Below, piece by piece: positions 1 to 14,300 of a DNA stretch of 64,000 nucleotides. Position numbers and translations under genes: made by a program. Each line of letters opens with the position of its first letter. The first letter of the stretch is position 1. The notes below the pieces were generated by a model. The model was not told the DNA's origin, did no database searches, and was given only the letters and a program-made list of their open reading frames with translations. This stretch comes from Scatophagus argus (taxonomy: Eukaryota > Chordata > Actinopteri > Scatophagidae), in assembly GCF_020382885.2 (NCBI RefSeq), contig NC_058499.1:10959872-11023871 (forward strand). Direction: 5' to 3'.

Positions 1-3000
1 ACATCGGATATTGGTGTGAACACAGGAGAGAACACATGCTGTAACAAAGGTCTTCAAAGAGTTGTACACTCATGCCGTAAAGGAAACGTGGTGAGTGGGG
101 TGCCGGAGCAGAGCAGCAGCGTGGAATCTGAAATGCTCCCTGTGCTATCTGTTCTATTCATGGGACATTTCCACCCCTGAGACATCCCTGAAAGGCTGAC
201 CCTGTTAGAGATGACTACGATAATGTGTGAACTGAAGAGGAGAGTAAGTCGCTCAATGAATTCCACTTGCAAAAACAGGCGTAAATTACCCCAAGGGGAG
301 AAATGGTTTCATGGAAGGATAACAGCAACAGTGTCTTTTATTTGCCTGTAGAGCAAGGCCGAACAGGATTACACATGGCCGTTGTAGTCCAAACGCGAGA
401 AAGTACACATTACAAATGTCAGAGCCAAGGCTTTACTTCAGTGCTCTTACAAAGCATGGAGAAAGAAGTGATGCTGGGAGTGGTATTCCACAACGGGCCA
501 GGCGTGCCGGCTGTCTTAGCTCTAAGCTGGGCCAATGGGGCTGAAAGTACCATCTCCCTGCAGAGTTTCCACTTCCAACAGCTGAAGGTCATTATCCACA
601 GCCAAGGTTGGAAGGAATGCTCGGACAAGTGGCGCCGGCCCAATATTTAAACACATTTCTCAGCCAAACAACCTCTGGGGCAGTGTGACAAAGACATCCA
701 GAATCATAATTGACCAAGCCCCGTTCCTATCCCACCATCTGTAAAATCAAATGTGATGGCGGAGCAGATCAAACTTCTAAAGTATGACTCATCACTGCAT
801 AAAGTTTCATTTCTATGTGAAACGCCAGATACACAATTCGTAAGTCCCTTTATGTGCAACTATTGTTTCAATATTTGTGCCCATGAAAAGTTCAGGACAC
901 TCTAGATTCCCACTTGTTTTGAACTGGTGCAATGTCAGTCTCATGTCCAAGCAGTCAACATGGAGTTCCCTCTGACGGGCTGCACTGCATAAACACATTT
1001 TTCACCTACTCGACAGCAGGAATGTCTGTTCCTCAGAGCCGACTACATACGTTCTTGTCCTGCTCCTTGCACATGCATGCCTGCTGTCTATATGCTATAG
1101 ATACATCGTGTACAGTAAATCCCTTTGGAGAAATTCTAGCACTTTACTGCGCTCTTCAGGAGCACCTGTCCGCCTCACGACTGTCAGTTCTTTTCACTTC
1201 AACACATCAAGTGTGTGAAGGCTGCGGCCTTAAGTATGCATCACTGCCCTTCTTGCATCCTCTCCGAAGAAACCAAACTTCTGTGAGCTAAAATCATTTC
1301 TCTAATTCAGTTCCCACTGCACAAATTTGCTTAGTATTTCTAGAAATTGCAAATATTGCATTAACCAAAGATAAATTGGGAAACACTTTCATGTGTGGTG
1401 TGATGTGACCTTTTTAGTGTTCCTGCAATCAGCTGGAACTAGACATTTGAGTAATTTAATACCAAGAGTCTCAAGCTCTGTGAGGCTGCCTATTACAATA
1501 ATTATGCTATCAACACATCTTATCTTATTAATATAAATATATAGCAATTGAACAATCTAATCAACATATGGACATGAACTCAGACACGACCCGATGAAAA
1601 GGGGCAAAAACTAGATTACTGGATTATATGGCCTAATAGGGAATGAATGTATGCACCAATGTGTCACACATAATATTTATTTAAATTTAACTTTCGTTAA
1701 CTGAGCCTGAAAACCCATTTTATTTTAGTTGTGTGGTTTAATTTATGTTTTTTTATATGTGGGATATTTTATACTTATTTTTTCCATTTACAGTGTCGAA
1801 CAAATTAAAACCTAACCTCTAACAAAGGGGTGTACCGCATTATTGTGCTATTGTAATATTATTATATCAGTGGTATAAAATGGTTTTAAAACGACAACAG
1901 TATTGTTTGTTGCCCTTATGTCTTGGGACGATAGTTGTGACAGGCCCAGCTGTACTCACAGTAGGGACATTGAAGGTTCTTTCAGCTTAGTGCTACCTTT
2001 ATCACTTTAAAATGTTGACCCGACGGTGGTGAAAAGTTAAGGGGTCACCAAAGTCATCACAATTCATCTTGACTTAACAGCAATCCATCCAATAGTTGTT
2101 GAGACAGTTCTCTGAGAAGCACAGACGTAAACCTTCCGGTGGCGTCAAATGAAAAGTCAGACAATCACTTAAGTCAGTGGGATTCATCCTCTGGGGATGA
2201 AAAAATTTATTTGCAATCTAATCAACAGCTGTCTGACCAACACTGCCCTATCTAGAGCCATGTCACTAAAACACCACAAACCCACAACTTTCTGCAACCA
2301 ATGTGAAGCCTGTGAAGGATTCATAGCCACTATGATGTAAGTGCAGTATTTACAGATTTCAAAATTAGGAGGAAGTTTACAAGCTTTTATTTTTGTTCAG
2401 ACAGGCAAAGACAATAGCACTTCCTCTCCAGTGTTGTACCCTGTAAGTTTTTGTCATTGCTTGATGATGACTAAGAAAGACTCATTCAGTAAGTGTTTTA
2501 GCATCCAGCAAATAGTAGTAGTAAAGGTATAGGGTAAAATGTTCTATGTCATTTTGACCAAATTTTGACAAGAATGACTCATTTGTTGTCAGGTAGACTT
2601 GACACACTCCACATAAGTCCTTCCTTCTTTTGGCTTACCTTGACAAACTCTTGCGTCACAGCACACCACAGTCTCAAAAGTCTTATGAGGGGGCTGGTGG
2701 CAGCTGAGCACCCACACTGTGACACATCCTATTGTATGTCATCATGAGTGTCATCACTCAGATGGTAAGAAGGCACAGGTGTCAGTAAACGCTTCACATC
2801 TCAACCGAAGGGTTGTTTCACAGATACTTTTACCAAAAACTGTCTGTACAGGTGGAAAGAAACATTGAGTACAACTGCGTGGTGCCCTGTGACATTAAAT
2901 CCATCAGTGGGGGACAATATGATGAATAGACTTTCCTGTAGCGAATGGCTCAACACTTCCACAGAGCACAGAACATATTAGAAGTTTTTGGCCCACACCC

Positions 3001-4514
3001 CCCTCATCAAATTTCCCCACCCTCTTGAGAGGACAAATGAGTAACAGTTCCACTGTGTATCCCCCGTTATGGTCGAGAGGTCTCAACCCATGAGGCCCTC
3101 ACACACTGTGGGCGGGGTGGGCCGCATCCTCAAGAACTCGCACAATATCCAGCTGGAGAAATGGTGATGAAATTCTCACACACGTTCGGTAACTGAAACC
3201 GACTCTCGACTTGTTTTTTAGTTGCAGGAATCTGTGGCTTTTAACCACAATAGCATCAAGTTTTTGTCACGATGGGGGTTGCGAACGCACCTCAAAGCTG
3301 AGTTGTTTTTTCAAGCAACATGTTTCCAACCACAACTCATTGATACTGTCAGCGTGCGATTTAGAAAAAGGATTCTTAGTAAACTTTATACAAACAGGTT
3401 TTATAAGTTGTAACTAATTGCTTTATTAATCTTACAAGATAATCAGTTCAATTAAAACCTATTAATAAGAACAAATTTTGATTTGCAAGGTAGCTCTTTA
3501 ATTATCAGGAAGGTTCAAAAAAGGTATCAGAAAGTTTCCTAAAATCATAATAATAATAACACAGTTCTTAATAAATAAATTTAGGTGCAAATGCTCTGCA
3601 GTGTTTTCCCAGGAAATAAGAAAGTAAACATTGAGAAGTTGTTTCTAATGGCTTGTAACTTAGCTATAGCAACACACAGTTTATTAAGCATTATTGAAGC
3701 AGTTCACCATTATGAGGGGAGTCATGTTTGAAAATGCCAATATTATCCTTTAAGGGAATTTCCTGTTTATTCTAACCACATTCAATTTTTTCATTTGAAT
3801 ATTTTGCGACTCAAATTAATGAAAAATCTCAATTAAAAAAATACAGTGAAAGCTGGACACTAAACTCTTCTACTAAACATTTCAACAGCAGGTCTGTGTC
3901 CTCCCAGGGTGTTTCTGAAGTAAATGAGCAGCAAATACCTGGACATAGCGTATGTTTTCACAAGCAGATAAAAGGTTGAGGTCACACACACACTTTTCTT
4001 TCACACCCCCTATATATCTGTTAGCAAGTGATGCACATGTCCAAGCTGTCCTTCCGTGAAAAAATAGATTTATAGCTTCCTCAAATCCATACTGCACCCT
4101 GCCAGCTTCCTTTAATGGATGTCTGCTCTGTACAGGCTTGATTAACACACCTTAACAACGACCCTCAACACACTGATCCACCACCCAGAAACAGCTCTTA
4201 CAACAACAGTAAATCAAATTTGATTCTGTTTCCTGGACTGAACATATTATGCCCAACCAGAGCTTTCATTCTTAGAGTGCGTTTACTGTTGAAACTTTAT
4301 CTCTTGCTGTAAACTTCAGTCTACTTAAACGCTGCGACACTCCCCATTTCAAGCTTAAACAGGCCAGGTGCTTGCGTACCTACATGCACACAGGGATCAC
4401 TGCATCAAAGGTGAATGCAAGGGAGAGCTGAATCACACTGACTCACACAAAGCGAGGAGGCTCTTTTTCCGTGAGCTAAACACCTTCACCAAACAGCTTT
4501 GAAAATATACTCAC
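1..4514 (-). other. dapk2: dapk2 intron 1 (partial)
   Basis: This stretch lies downstream of the first dapk2 coding exon, so it should be intron. I found no exon matching the rest of the kinase domain on the minus strand. A plus-strand open frame at 303-650 (115 codons) has no recognisable domain and no supporting splice structure. The only structured element I recognise is an old interspersed repeat near 1975-2205. The rest is AT-rich sequence with no clear signal. Confidence 0.6.
1975..2205. repeat. Degenerate teleost interspersed repeat
   Basis: The sequence contains the phrase GCAATCCATCCAATAGTTGT (2089-2108), flanked by two related segments. Each has a GGTGG..GAAAAGT core followed by a stretch ending in ATTCATC (about 2023-2073 and 2139-2200). 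This internal duplication and wording recur in many percomorph genomes as a dispersed repeat of uncertain class. A weaker relative lies at 14195-14245. Assignment is from memory of the family and was not searched. Confidence 0.55.
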
Positions 4515-4591
4515 CTTCCAAGGACTTCTCCAATTTCATAGAAATCTTCCACATTCTGTTGCTTAAACACCGCCATGCCAGGTGTCTTCAT
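4515..4591 (-). CDS. dapk2: Death-associated protein kinase 2, first coding exon (gene continues off the left edge)
   Basis: DAPK2 is a calcium/calmodulin-dependent serine/threonine kinase acting in apoptosis and autophagy. Only its N-terminal exon lies here. Read on the minus strand from the ATG at 4591-4589, it encodes MKTPGM followed by AVFKQQNVEDFYEIGEVLG, then stops two bases into a codon at a clean GTGAGT donor (4514-4509). The KQQxVEDFYxIGEELG block is the start of the DAPK kinase domain, just before the glycine-rich loop, and fits DAPK2 better than DAPK1 as I recall them. A second in-frame ATG lies at 4576-4574; I prefer the outer one because human DAPK2 has a comparable Met-Arg-Ser-Pro segment. 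The exon probably starts near 4670-4674, after a pyrimidine-rich acceptor. The next exon, with the GSGQF loop, is not visible in 1-4514. DAPK2 maps near RPS27L/RAB8B in human, which supports the call. Confidence 0.8.
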
Positions 4592-5228
4592 TGACGTGGT
4601 TTATCTCCTTTAAGGCTTTTCTCCGCAAGTCCAGCCCTGCTGATGCAGAGAGGTGCGCTCCTGTTGATTTCTGACTGGAGAGATGAAAATGTTTACAACA
4701 TGCTCCAGCTTGCTGTATAACATTCCACCTAAGAGCCGTACCTACTTTCACTGCTGAGAAACCTTAAACACTGTGAGCTGACCAGCAAAGGAAATAAACA
4801 GTGTATTTAGTCCAGTCTTCTGCTTTAAAATTTACTAAGTACAACATGTAAAACTGTGTCACGCTGAGCAGTCCAACACCAGTCTAGTTTGTGTGATTAT
4901 AGCAGGATTACAAAAGAAAAGAGCATTTTGGTAATTAGGACCGGATATCTGTGAAATTTGCTCCTGTTGTGAAACAATTTGTCTGGTTTAAAAAGTCTGA
5001 CATTGGCAGCAACACGCCCTATGTAGCCATCAGAAATAACAGTTTTCACTGCTATGTATTAGAATGCAAGATTTGAGTAATAATTAACTGTACACTGTAA
5101 CAGTGAACCCTTGTGTGCATACAAAAACGTGAAGTATTCACAAACTGAAATACCACTAACTTCCTATATGCTAAGTTCAATGTCACATTTCAAGCAGCTT
5201 AACACACACACACTGAGGGTTGTCTTAC

Positions 5229-5400
5229 CTCCTGTCAGACACACAGCTGATGAGAAACTTGAGAGAAAACTACAGCTGGTGCAGTCTCCTCATGGCTGCA
5301 GCTCAGACACAGCTCCTTTAGCGTCTCTCTTGTTTTCTGTCTCTTGTGGCAGCACCATCAGGCTTTTGTGTCTGCAGAAGTCCCTCCCCCTGATGGCTCT
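5229..5400 (-). promoter_or_regulatory. dapk2: Putative dapk2 5' non-coding exon and promoter
   Basis: On the minus strand a good splice donor (GGAG then GTAAGA) sits at 5228/5229, with no coding frame upstream. It could join the acceptor near 4670-4675 in front of the dapk2 start exon. The transcription start would then lie around 5400, in sequence holding a TATA-like CATAATAG (5401-5408). This is inference from splice-site shape and position only. Confidence 0.4.
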
Positions 5401-5461
5401 ATTATGAAACTGCAGAGTGAGAGAGGCAGGCTATCAATAAAGATGACAGGCATGCCTGGCG

Positions 5462-5582
5462 TTTATTCTGAACAAGCATTTGAGGAAGCGGGACGTTTTG
5501 GTTTTTTTTTAGGGGGGGGGGGGGTTGCTCCTTATGAACATCTGCAGATGAGACAGAACTAACTCAGTCAGCCTTGTTTATT
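5462..5582 (-). promoter_or_regulatory. tbc1d2b: tbc1d2b poly(A) signals
   Basis: Two AATAAA hexamers occur on the minus strand, at 5582-5577 and 5467-5462, about 2.8 kb beyond the tbc1d2b stop codon. Either could end a long 3' UTR covering about 5560-8335. A run of 13 G (5512-5524) lies between them. Human TBC1D2B also has a long 3' UTR, so this is plausible, but it needs transcript evidence. Confidence 0.5.
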
Positions 5583-8335
5583 GAATTAATCTTTTAACTG
5601 GTATTACAAAGGCATACAGTGGTGTGTACTTAATGCTGTAACACAAAAGCTTTGCACTATTCATCCTTAAATGATAGCAATTAACAATGGAAAATACACC
5701 ATAAGGATTTACATACAAAAAAGTTAAGTGCCCTGTACTATTCTGAAGTCCTCTTGTCACTACGTTTGTGCAATACATTGCTGATGTCAAAAGAAAGGAA
5801 GGAAAGAAAAGATAACATTACATGTAGCTTATTCAATGTGAAAATCAAACTGACAGCCTCAGAGCAGTTGTGCATTGAAATGTGAGTAAACACTGAAAAC
5901 CTACTGTATGAGCTCTTAGACAAAATGAGTGGACCTAAGAAAACTTTTGTTTTCTTACACTGATTAAAGTTGAAAAATCTGATCTCTAGAGAGACCTGCT
6001 CTCACTTAGAAAAACTAATTCAATTCTCCTTTTTTCTTTTTCATTCACATTTCCATCATCAACACAACCGCAACTCTGACATTTGTTCATAACTTCAGGT
6101 CATTTGGTCTAACAAAATAAAGATAGGGATGATGCTATGGCTGACAATAACATAGCAAAGAAAAAAGAAAGCAATTCTGTAAACAGCTCAAAGCAAAATG
6201 AAAACAAAAGCATTAAAAGTTAACTGTAAACAACACAAAAACACATAAGAGAGGGGCCAAAGTGGGACAAAACCTCTCTTCGAGAATCCCATTTAAATAA
6301 CAGTTTCACTAATTAGTTACTGTTAATTAACCGAGTTCGCCTGTGAAGAATCTAACTTTTTCATATTGGTCTGCTAACCTGGAGAATATCATCACAATGC
6401 CAAAGAGTAAACTGTCATCTGTAAGTACCTTTGAAGGCATAGATGTTGCTACTTATGTCTACCAATCTCTTAAAATACTTCCCTCATGAATGACCATTTT
6501 TGCACAAAAAACCCCCAAAAAACTCATGATGCCAGACTGACTTCACAGTCAGCCATTTCATTCATATGTAAAACACAGCATAATAAACATCATATTGTGT
6601 GCAGGGTACCTGTGAACTGGTGTAAACACTGGATGGATAAATGTTATACTGCCACACAGAGGAGAATGACTGCAAATACACCAGCATTTTCAGACGGGCT
6701 CAGAGAAGTAAACCCAGCATTAGGCCTGTGCTGTAAATCTAGCAAAACAAGTTTTAGTCATGGGAAAAACCTAACAATCCAAACTAATGTTTAAAAAAAA
6801 ATCACAAATATCAGTACAACAAAACACTGAGGTGCAGTCCACATAGGCACGGGTATTTCTCAGGCCTACAAAAATGTCTTCATACACAAATGTTAGAATA
6901 GTTTAAAAAAAAACCAAAACAATCATATAATGAGGTAATGCCAATTCTCCAAATCCAGTGGCCTTCACACAACTGTTTTTAGTTGAAGTAATAATGCAGG
7001 CGGAAAACAGTTTGAGCTTTCTGGACTCATGTCTTTGGGAAAATGTAAATAATTAAGTGGTGCTAAAGTATAAAATAACCTGAAAACATTAAGAGAAGTG
7101 ATTCTAAAAAAATCAAAAAAAAAAAATCACCCAAATCTGGACGGATAAACCAGAATAATGAAAACCACTGGTTGACGTTGTGCATCTATAATTATTTGAT
7201 CTGAATCTTGAACTTTAAAAAAAAGTAATGTCTTCCCTTAAATGTTCCACATTGTGTTTATGCAAGCGAACACATGAGAAGATTTAGTTTTTGACCCCAG
7301 GTTTGATGACAAATCTCTGCGTGTTCGTTCTTTCTTTTGAACTCCAAACACTTCTTCTTCTAGAGGCTGGAATGATATGTGCAATTTAGGTATGACCTGA
7401 TGATTAGAAGAGCTGTAATACTTCAGTTTAAAGTTTCAGCAGAATTTAAATTTCAGCATAAGTGATTCAAGTGCATCAAGGGTAACAGGGATCAAACCCA
7501 CAAGATGTGTTGTTGAATGGCAATGTGAGAAATATATGGATTAAAAAAAGATTTGGGTAAACAACCTTAAGACATTTATGAGAATGACTGGAGAGGACAG
7601 AGAAAGCAAAATATCTACATTTTTGCCGTTGCTACGCAGCTCTGTTTGCGTGCTCCTTCTCTTCCTCTCCCTTTCATCCCAACCGGTCAAGGCAGATGGC
7701 CGCCCTCCTAGAGCCGGGGTCTGCTCCGAGGTTTCTGCCTTGTAAAAGGCTGTTTTTCCTCGCCACTGTCGCCAAATGCTTGCTTATGGTGGAATGTTGG
7801 GTTCTCTATATAACAGAATCAAATGAAAGAGTTTGGTATAGACCTGCTCTAATTGGAATTGAATTAAATCCTAATGAAAACAAAGAGTACAAGAAAATAC
7901 AATCAATCCTTCAACAGGCATAAAATTGCCAACTATTAAAAGATCACAGACACATTATGGAAAATACTGATTTGGACTGCAAGAGCATAGCTTGGCTTTG
8001 AAAGTTGAAGAGCCATGGACAAAGTGTACTGTCACACAAACATACAAGCATATGACAAATAAGGTGTTTACAAAAAAAGAAAAAAAACAAAAAACAAAAT
8101 GGCAGGAATACTGATTGAAAGCCCATTTGGCCTCTAATGTTTTGGTCTTTTGATGGGATTTCACTTAAAATGTATAAAAACTTGATTGTTCCAGGTCTGG
8201 CTAGGACCAAAGAAAACAATCTTTTAGGAAAAAAAAAATCCCTTTACAAATTGCAGCACATCACTGGTGTGGTGGTGATGATCTCTTTGTCTTAATACTT
8301 CAGCCTTAGGGCCGGGAAATGCGACAAGCTTCAGG
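5583..8335 (-). other. tbc1d2b: Presumed long 3' UTR of tbc1d2b
   Basis: This interval follows the tbc1d2b stop codon and runs to the AATAAA at 5582. It has no convincing coding frame on either strand. Composition is AT-rich with A-runs, for example near 7110-7127 and 8070-8100. I see no embedded RNA gene. Confidence 0.5.
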
Positions 8336-11300
8336 TCAGTTATCCTCCTCATCATCGCTGACAAAACTCCGTCCATCCTGACTCGTCTCCCGCTCCCTGA
8401 GGAAGGTTTGTCTGATCGCCTCCAGCTCAGTCAGCTCAAGACGTACTTTCTCCAGGTGGAAGGAGCGGCGGTTCTGGATTTGCCGCATGGGGAACGGATT
8501 CATGTCTACAAAAGCGATGTTCATCAGCTTCCTGCAAAAAAGAAAAGGAAAAAGACACAGTTATGTCAGATGTTATCTGATTCTGATAATTACTGATCAG
8601 CTTTAATGTTTGCTGCAACATCTACAAATACAAAACTCGGACAGCAGATGACCCTTTTATTTGGATACACCAGTTATGCAGCAAGGAGATGCAAACCAGC
8701 TGTTCCAAGGTTAATTATCTTAGCTCCTTATTACTACAGTCACAATGGCCTCAGAAATGTATAAGTACAATATAATGAGATTATAGAAGAAATTGCAACT
8801 GCCAAAAGAACTTGCAGTTGCTGTACCTTGAATCCAGGATTGTGCGTGTGAAGTATCTAAGATATTTGAAGATAGCTGTGGAATCCTGCAACTTCAAAAA
8901 CTCTTCCTCTTTGTACTTGAAGAGAGCCAGGGCAAAGCGGAATACGATCTGTGGAGAAAAATTAGAAATTAAAAACCAAGATATTTCCCTCGGGAGACAG
9001 GGGGGGAACGAATACTGGACTTAAATACATCAGGTCGACACAAACATGACACAAATGAACAGATAAACGCTATGTTTAGTAGCATCTGCTTGTTTCTGCT
9101 TCCCCCAAGTGGCCAAATATCAGTTATAGGAGGTGTCTACTTGGTCTCCTGAGAAAAATATCTTGGTCCTAAGCTTGCAAGGCATTTTGACTTTTTTCAA
9201 CAGACATGAAGTAACTTTGCAGGTCTGCCAGTTGGTCATGTGAAGGTAGTATATGGTGAGTTTATCTGAGCTTTCTTGAGGTTTGTACGAGCACAATTTG
9301 TGGAGCTGAAGAGGAACTGCAGCTGTGGATGATGATTTCATGTGGCGTCATCACTGTGAGTGGCCTCTTTCTCATTGGACATTGTTATAAAAACACGATA
9401 AAAAGACACAGCTTTAACTCCTACTTGTCAGCTTAAGAGATGTCAAGCAAAATTCAAACACAAATGCTGCTTAGAGGTTGGAGACAGAGGTGGAGACAGT
9501 GGGTTGATATGTCAAATTAGCACTTGTGCAAACTTGTTTACAGGACTAATCCGACATACCATCTGTAGTTGCATCTGAACTGGCTACATAACAGTCTTCA
9601 AAGTTGTTTTAGTTTTATTTTAATCTCTGTGAGCATATCTGAAACATATCAGAAACCGGGCAGTTTCGCTTTCTCATCTGGTTCTTACCTTTGGACCCTC
9701 ATAGAGAAAGGCATCCCAGATCTTGAAGAGGATATCGCTCACCACGCTGTCCACAAACACCACCAGGAACCAGTTGAAGGTGATGAGGGAGAAATCTACT
9801 TTGTAGTGTTCAAAGTGAGCATGAAGTCGGGGTAACTTCTCACTCATCAGGTCCTTGAACACACGCTGGTCAACCTGTACAGATACAACCAACATAAATT
9901 AATGTGATTTATTTTCAGACTGGGAGAAAAGATTGGCTCAAATCCAGCAGAGAGAAGGAAGAAAACCAGTGCTGATTACTGTGCTTCATTCTTTCTATGA
10001 CCAGCCATGAGAAACTGCTTCAGTAACATGAATATGACATTGCTGACATCACAGAAACCTTGTTCCCATGTCTCCAATGCAAGAATATAACCTTTGAGCT
10101 TGTTTACCTGGGAGCCAAGCAGAGTTTTGGTGTAATAATCTCTTGGCATGAAGACCTCTACAATGGCTATAAGGGTCCAGAAAGCGTCCTGCTGGTCCAA
10201 ATAGAGAAGGGCAATAGCTGCCAGCCTGGGGAGATTACATGCCATAAGAATTAATTGTTACAAGGCATAAAGGAAGGGGAGGAAAAGAAGAGAAACCACA
10301 ACCCATCCTGTACCTGTTTAGTCCCTGGCAGTAGCCAATATCTGGATTTCTCCAGGAGAACGCCATTAGGACGTTCCTGAGTTTCTGGATGCCAGCTGCA
10401 CTCGGGGAGGCATAGTGCTTGTTGTTGGGTAAAGTACGCAGCAAGTCCAGCTCGATCTGCTTTGAGGCCGGGTTGGGCTTGTCCTGAGCCACATTTAACA
10501 AGGTTTCATAATAGTCGGCCGGCAAGAGGTCACGAAACTTCTTGACATGGAAGGAGACACACGAGCGCCACACCTGGGAGCGGTGCTCATGGGGCACACC
10601 ACAGCGAATCAGGGCTTTGAGCTCAGGGCAGCACACCAGGTCTCTGTTCATGGTGCTGGTCAGAAAGTTCTCCCACTTCACCCCAACAGACACCTCCTGA
10701 TCCGTCATGGATAAGGACTTCAGCTCCAGAGCTCTCACCTTCGCCACCAGCTTCTCCTCCTCCTCCTCCTCTTCAGGCACCGTCTTGAAGCCATACACGT
10801 CATACTCACTGACATTAGATCAAGACAGAGAGAAATGTCACCAATCAGTCCACATTTTTAGGGGCATTTTCTCAACCTGTCTTCAGGTCTACATCACTTA
10901 GGGATTTCCTGAATTTCAAACGAGACATTTTGACAAGCCCCAGAGGACATGTTGGAGCTTGCACCCAAGTCAGAGCAACAGCGGTAGCAACTAAAATACC
11001 AATAAGCAAAGCTTGTCTTTCCAGTGAAATAAAAAGGAAAAACTGAATGCAGCAGAACAGGTCACAGGACCACACTGCATTTAGGTATATCATGACAATC
11101 AACCAACACCAGTGTCTCTTCCCCTCATAAAATTGTTGTTTTCTTGATTTGTTTTGGTAAACAAAATATGCTATGTCTACAAAGAACTGTGGGCCCTTGA
11201 CGATGAGTGTAGCTGCGGTAGAAATATCTCATTCTACATTAAGCCATTTATCTTTGCTTAAGTGTTTAAAATGCTGTGCAACTATTTACAGTTCCAATTT

Positions 11301-14300
11301 AATATTTTAAGTAAATTACTTTAAATGGGAACACTGCTGTGAATAAAAATCTACCCAAAAATGATCAGTTCATACCTGACAGTATTTGGTTTAAAGATGG
11401 GGTGATCTTGTTGGTCATTTCCTTCTGCCTGCAGCGCGTCCTCTAATAATCTGGAAATGACCTCGCGGGCTGGGCTCTGCTCTGAGGACGAACACACTGG
11501 GCCTTTCACTTCTTGAAGAAGCACCAGATACTTACTCTCCACCTGACATAATTTGGCCTCCAGGGAAGTGTACTGCAGAACAAAAACAGATTAACATTAG
11601 CATTAGCTTTTTTCATAAGAACTGAACAAAAAGATTCAATTCTGTTATTCATTGTTTCTACTTGGAGTTTTTAGGTTGAGGGAGCACCACCTGAGGTCAA
11701 TACTGGACTTCCCCTAAAAGCTACTCATATTTCCTGTTTCTACTAGCAGAGTGATGCACCATTAACCAAGAAACACAAGACAGTACCTTTGCTTCCAAAG
11801 CCTTTTCTCTACTCTCTGCATTTCTACGTAACTGCGTCAGCTCCAGGATCTCCTTGTTCAGGAACTTGTTCTGGGATTTGTAGCCTTGAAGACTGTCCTG
11901 AAATTGGAGAAGCATGTTCAGTTATTCCAAAGACAATCATGATAGTATGTCCACCTCTCATGGCATGCAGCTTTATCATCTCTACCAGCTATTTATCTTG
12001 TTTAAGTGACGCCTCTAGTACCCTGAGGATGTCCAGCTCCTGCTGATCTTTGTTTGGACCTGGTGAACCGGCGTCATTTGGATTGCTGTTCTGCTCGGAG
12101 CTCTGCTGTGACAGCTTGATGATGACTTCATCTTTGGCCTGGATGGTCTCCATCAACATTCCTAGTTGGTCGTTTATCTCCCCCACCTTTATTTTCAGGC
12201 ACTTAAGCTCTTGTTGCAGACTATCCTTCTCCAGGGCAAGACGCTCCATGTGGCCACAAAGGGACTGGATCTGTGCATCTCTTTCCTGAAGCAGGGTCTC
12301 CAACTGAGTGATCTCTTCCTGGGTTCCTGCTGAAACTTGGGTCTGGTCTGAAGACACAGGTGAATCTGAAGCCAGGGCTGCACTGCTCGCAGGCTGTCTG
12401 TCACTCTGGGAGGTTCTCAGAGTCTGCTGTAGAAGTCTCACCAGCTCCTGGTTGAAAAAAATAGGATTTATTTTTTTGGTCAACACATTCATGCATGGTC
12501 AGGAAGACATCGCCTGGTTCGCATCAATATGTTGACGTCACTCTTCAGAAAATTTACTATACCAGTTTTTTAACAGTAAATAAATACATTTTGTAGCCTT
12601 TTATTTTACGTCAAATGCAACTGCAAAAATAATTTTGGGTTTCCTTCAGTGTAAACACACACAGGCACAATTTCACACTGCAGAAGCCATTATACTTAGA
12701 ATCATTAATGTCTAAGCCATTATGTACCAACTAAATTGCATGCATGAGGATGCATCGGGCCCTGTGCAGCTAATCACAAAACCCTGCGAGGTGACGTTAG
12801 AAAGAGCCATGCTGAACCAAGCAGCAACATGTAAATCAGCTTCCTTTATGTTCACAGAACCAGTTCCATGTGATTACAGAGCATGAAAATCAAGAACCAA
12901 CTTTCACCATAGCTATGAATAGCATTGTGACTGGTGCACTGAGAAAATGTCGCCAGTGTGCACATACTCAGTTCACACAATTGCATTGTTTCTGTGACAC
13001 AGAAAACCCGCACGCATGTGGTCACACAGACACAACAACACAAGATTCAACTTCCAGTTTTCAGTGGCAACTATTTTCTAACAAAGGCAAAGAATTTGGA
13101 AAACTGTCGACAGAAAGTACTGAGGATTTCCACACCGTTTCTCTTAGGAGATACTGCAAATGTAATAACAACCCAGGAACAGCATGTCTGAAAATATCTT
13201 TCTTTGCAGTTTGGATGAACTTACCCTTTAATATGGGCATAATGAAACTAAAAATTTCAGTCTAGGCCCAACACCACCTGGAGGACATACAGCAAATCAA
13301 TGTTTTAACTTTACAATGTCAGCTTTGGTCTACCTGACCGGTCCAGAGTGAAAGAATATTTCTAACAGCAGCTACACAGAGAGGACCAGCTGACTGATTA
13401 CTCAGCTAGTTCCTGTTAAAGCTTTACCATTAAAACACTTCATAGGGGAAGCATACACACAGTCATTATATATTTCTCTGTCAGGCACTGCAGCCATCAG
13501 TAATACAAGAATAGAGAGTAACGCAACTGTGACTGCTGTTAGGAGAACTAATGTTTCCTTGTTTCTTGCTTAAGCATGACGAATCATTTGCAGTCTTCCT
13601 GTATGAGTGAGCGCCTCAGGATTACACCAACCGAGTGTAGTCAGTGAGACATCACAATCACAGCTTTGTGATAAATTGACTAAAATGACAATAACGCCAC
13701 TAGTCTCCCCACAGCGTGGACAACTGACAAATTATGAAGTCTGTCCTGGTGCTGCACAGTTAACTAGCAGAAACTAGCAGTCTTTGCTACAGTGATTTTT
13801 AAATATATCAATAAGACAAACAGACAGAATGGAGATCTATTAAGCATCAAACAAGCTGCTTTTTGTGCAAATGGCACAATGAAAAACCCTTGAAAAACAA
13901 GGGGAATGGTACAATATTTGTTTATCAATATAAATGCACATGGAACAAAGTCAGGAAGGGAGTGACTTAAGTTCTTTGTTGAAGCAGCAATACAAATGGC
14001 AACAAATAGGCTGGTCTAATTCAATTTAAAAAACACAAACACAAAACCATGCTAGCAGTGCTGAGAAGGTTTCCAGGTTTTCCGCTATAAAACAAAGCAC
14101 TGGGCAAATTAAAATCTTAGCCTAATGATGGTGCTACATGAAAACTTGAAGGAAGACTTCATCATCACAAGGAGATGAATGTGTGAACCAAATTTCAATC
14201 TAGTAGTTGTTGCTAATTCAGGACCAAAGTGGTGGACTAAGCATACAACACAGCTAGAAAAGCTACAGGTTCTGGAGTTTCAGAGCCACAGGCTCAATGC

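Noticed and set aside
303-650. Plus-strand 115-codon open frame in the dapk2 intron
   Set aside because: No domain, no splice context, and a comparably long frame on the opposite strand (419-643); most likely chance.
12000-12021. Extension of the tbc1d2b exon to include VLEASLKQ after ELDILR
   Set aside because: No GT donor follows it; using GTACTAG at 12021 joins ELDILR directly to DSLQGYK, matching the human ELDRLKDNLQGYK.
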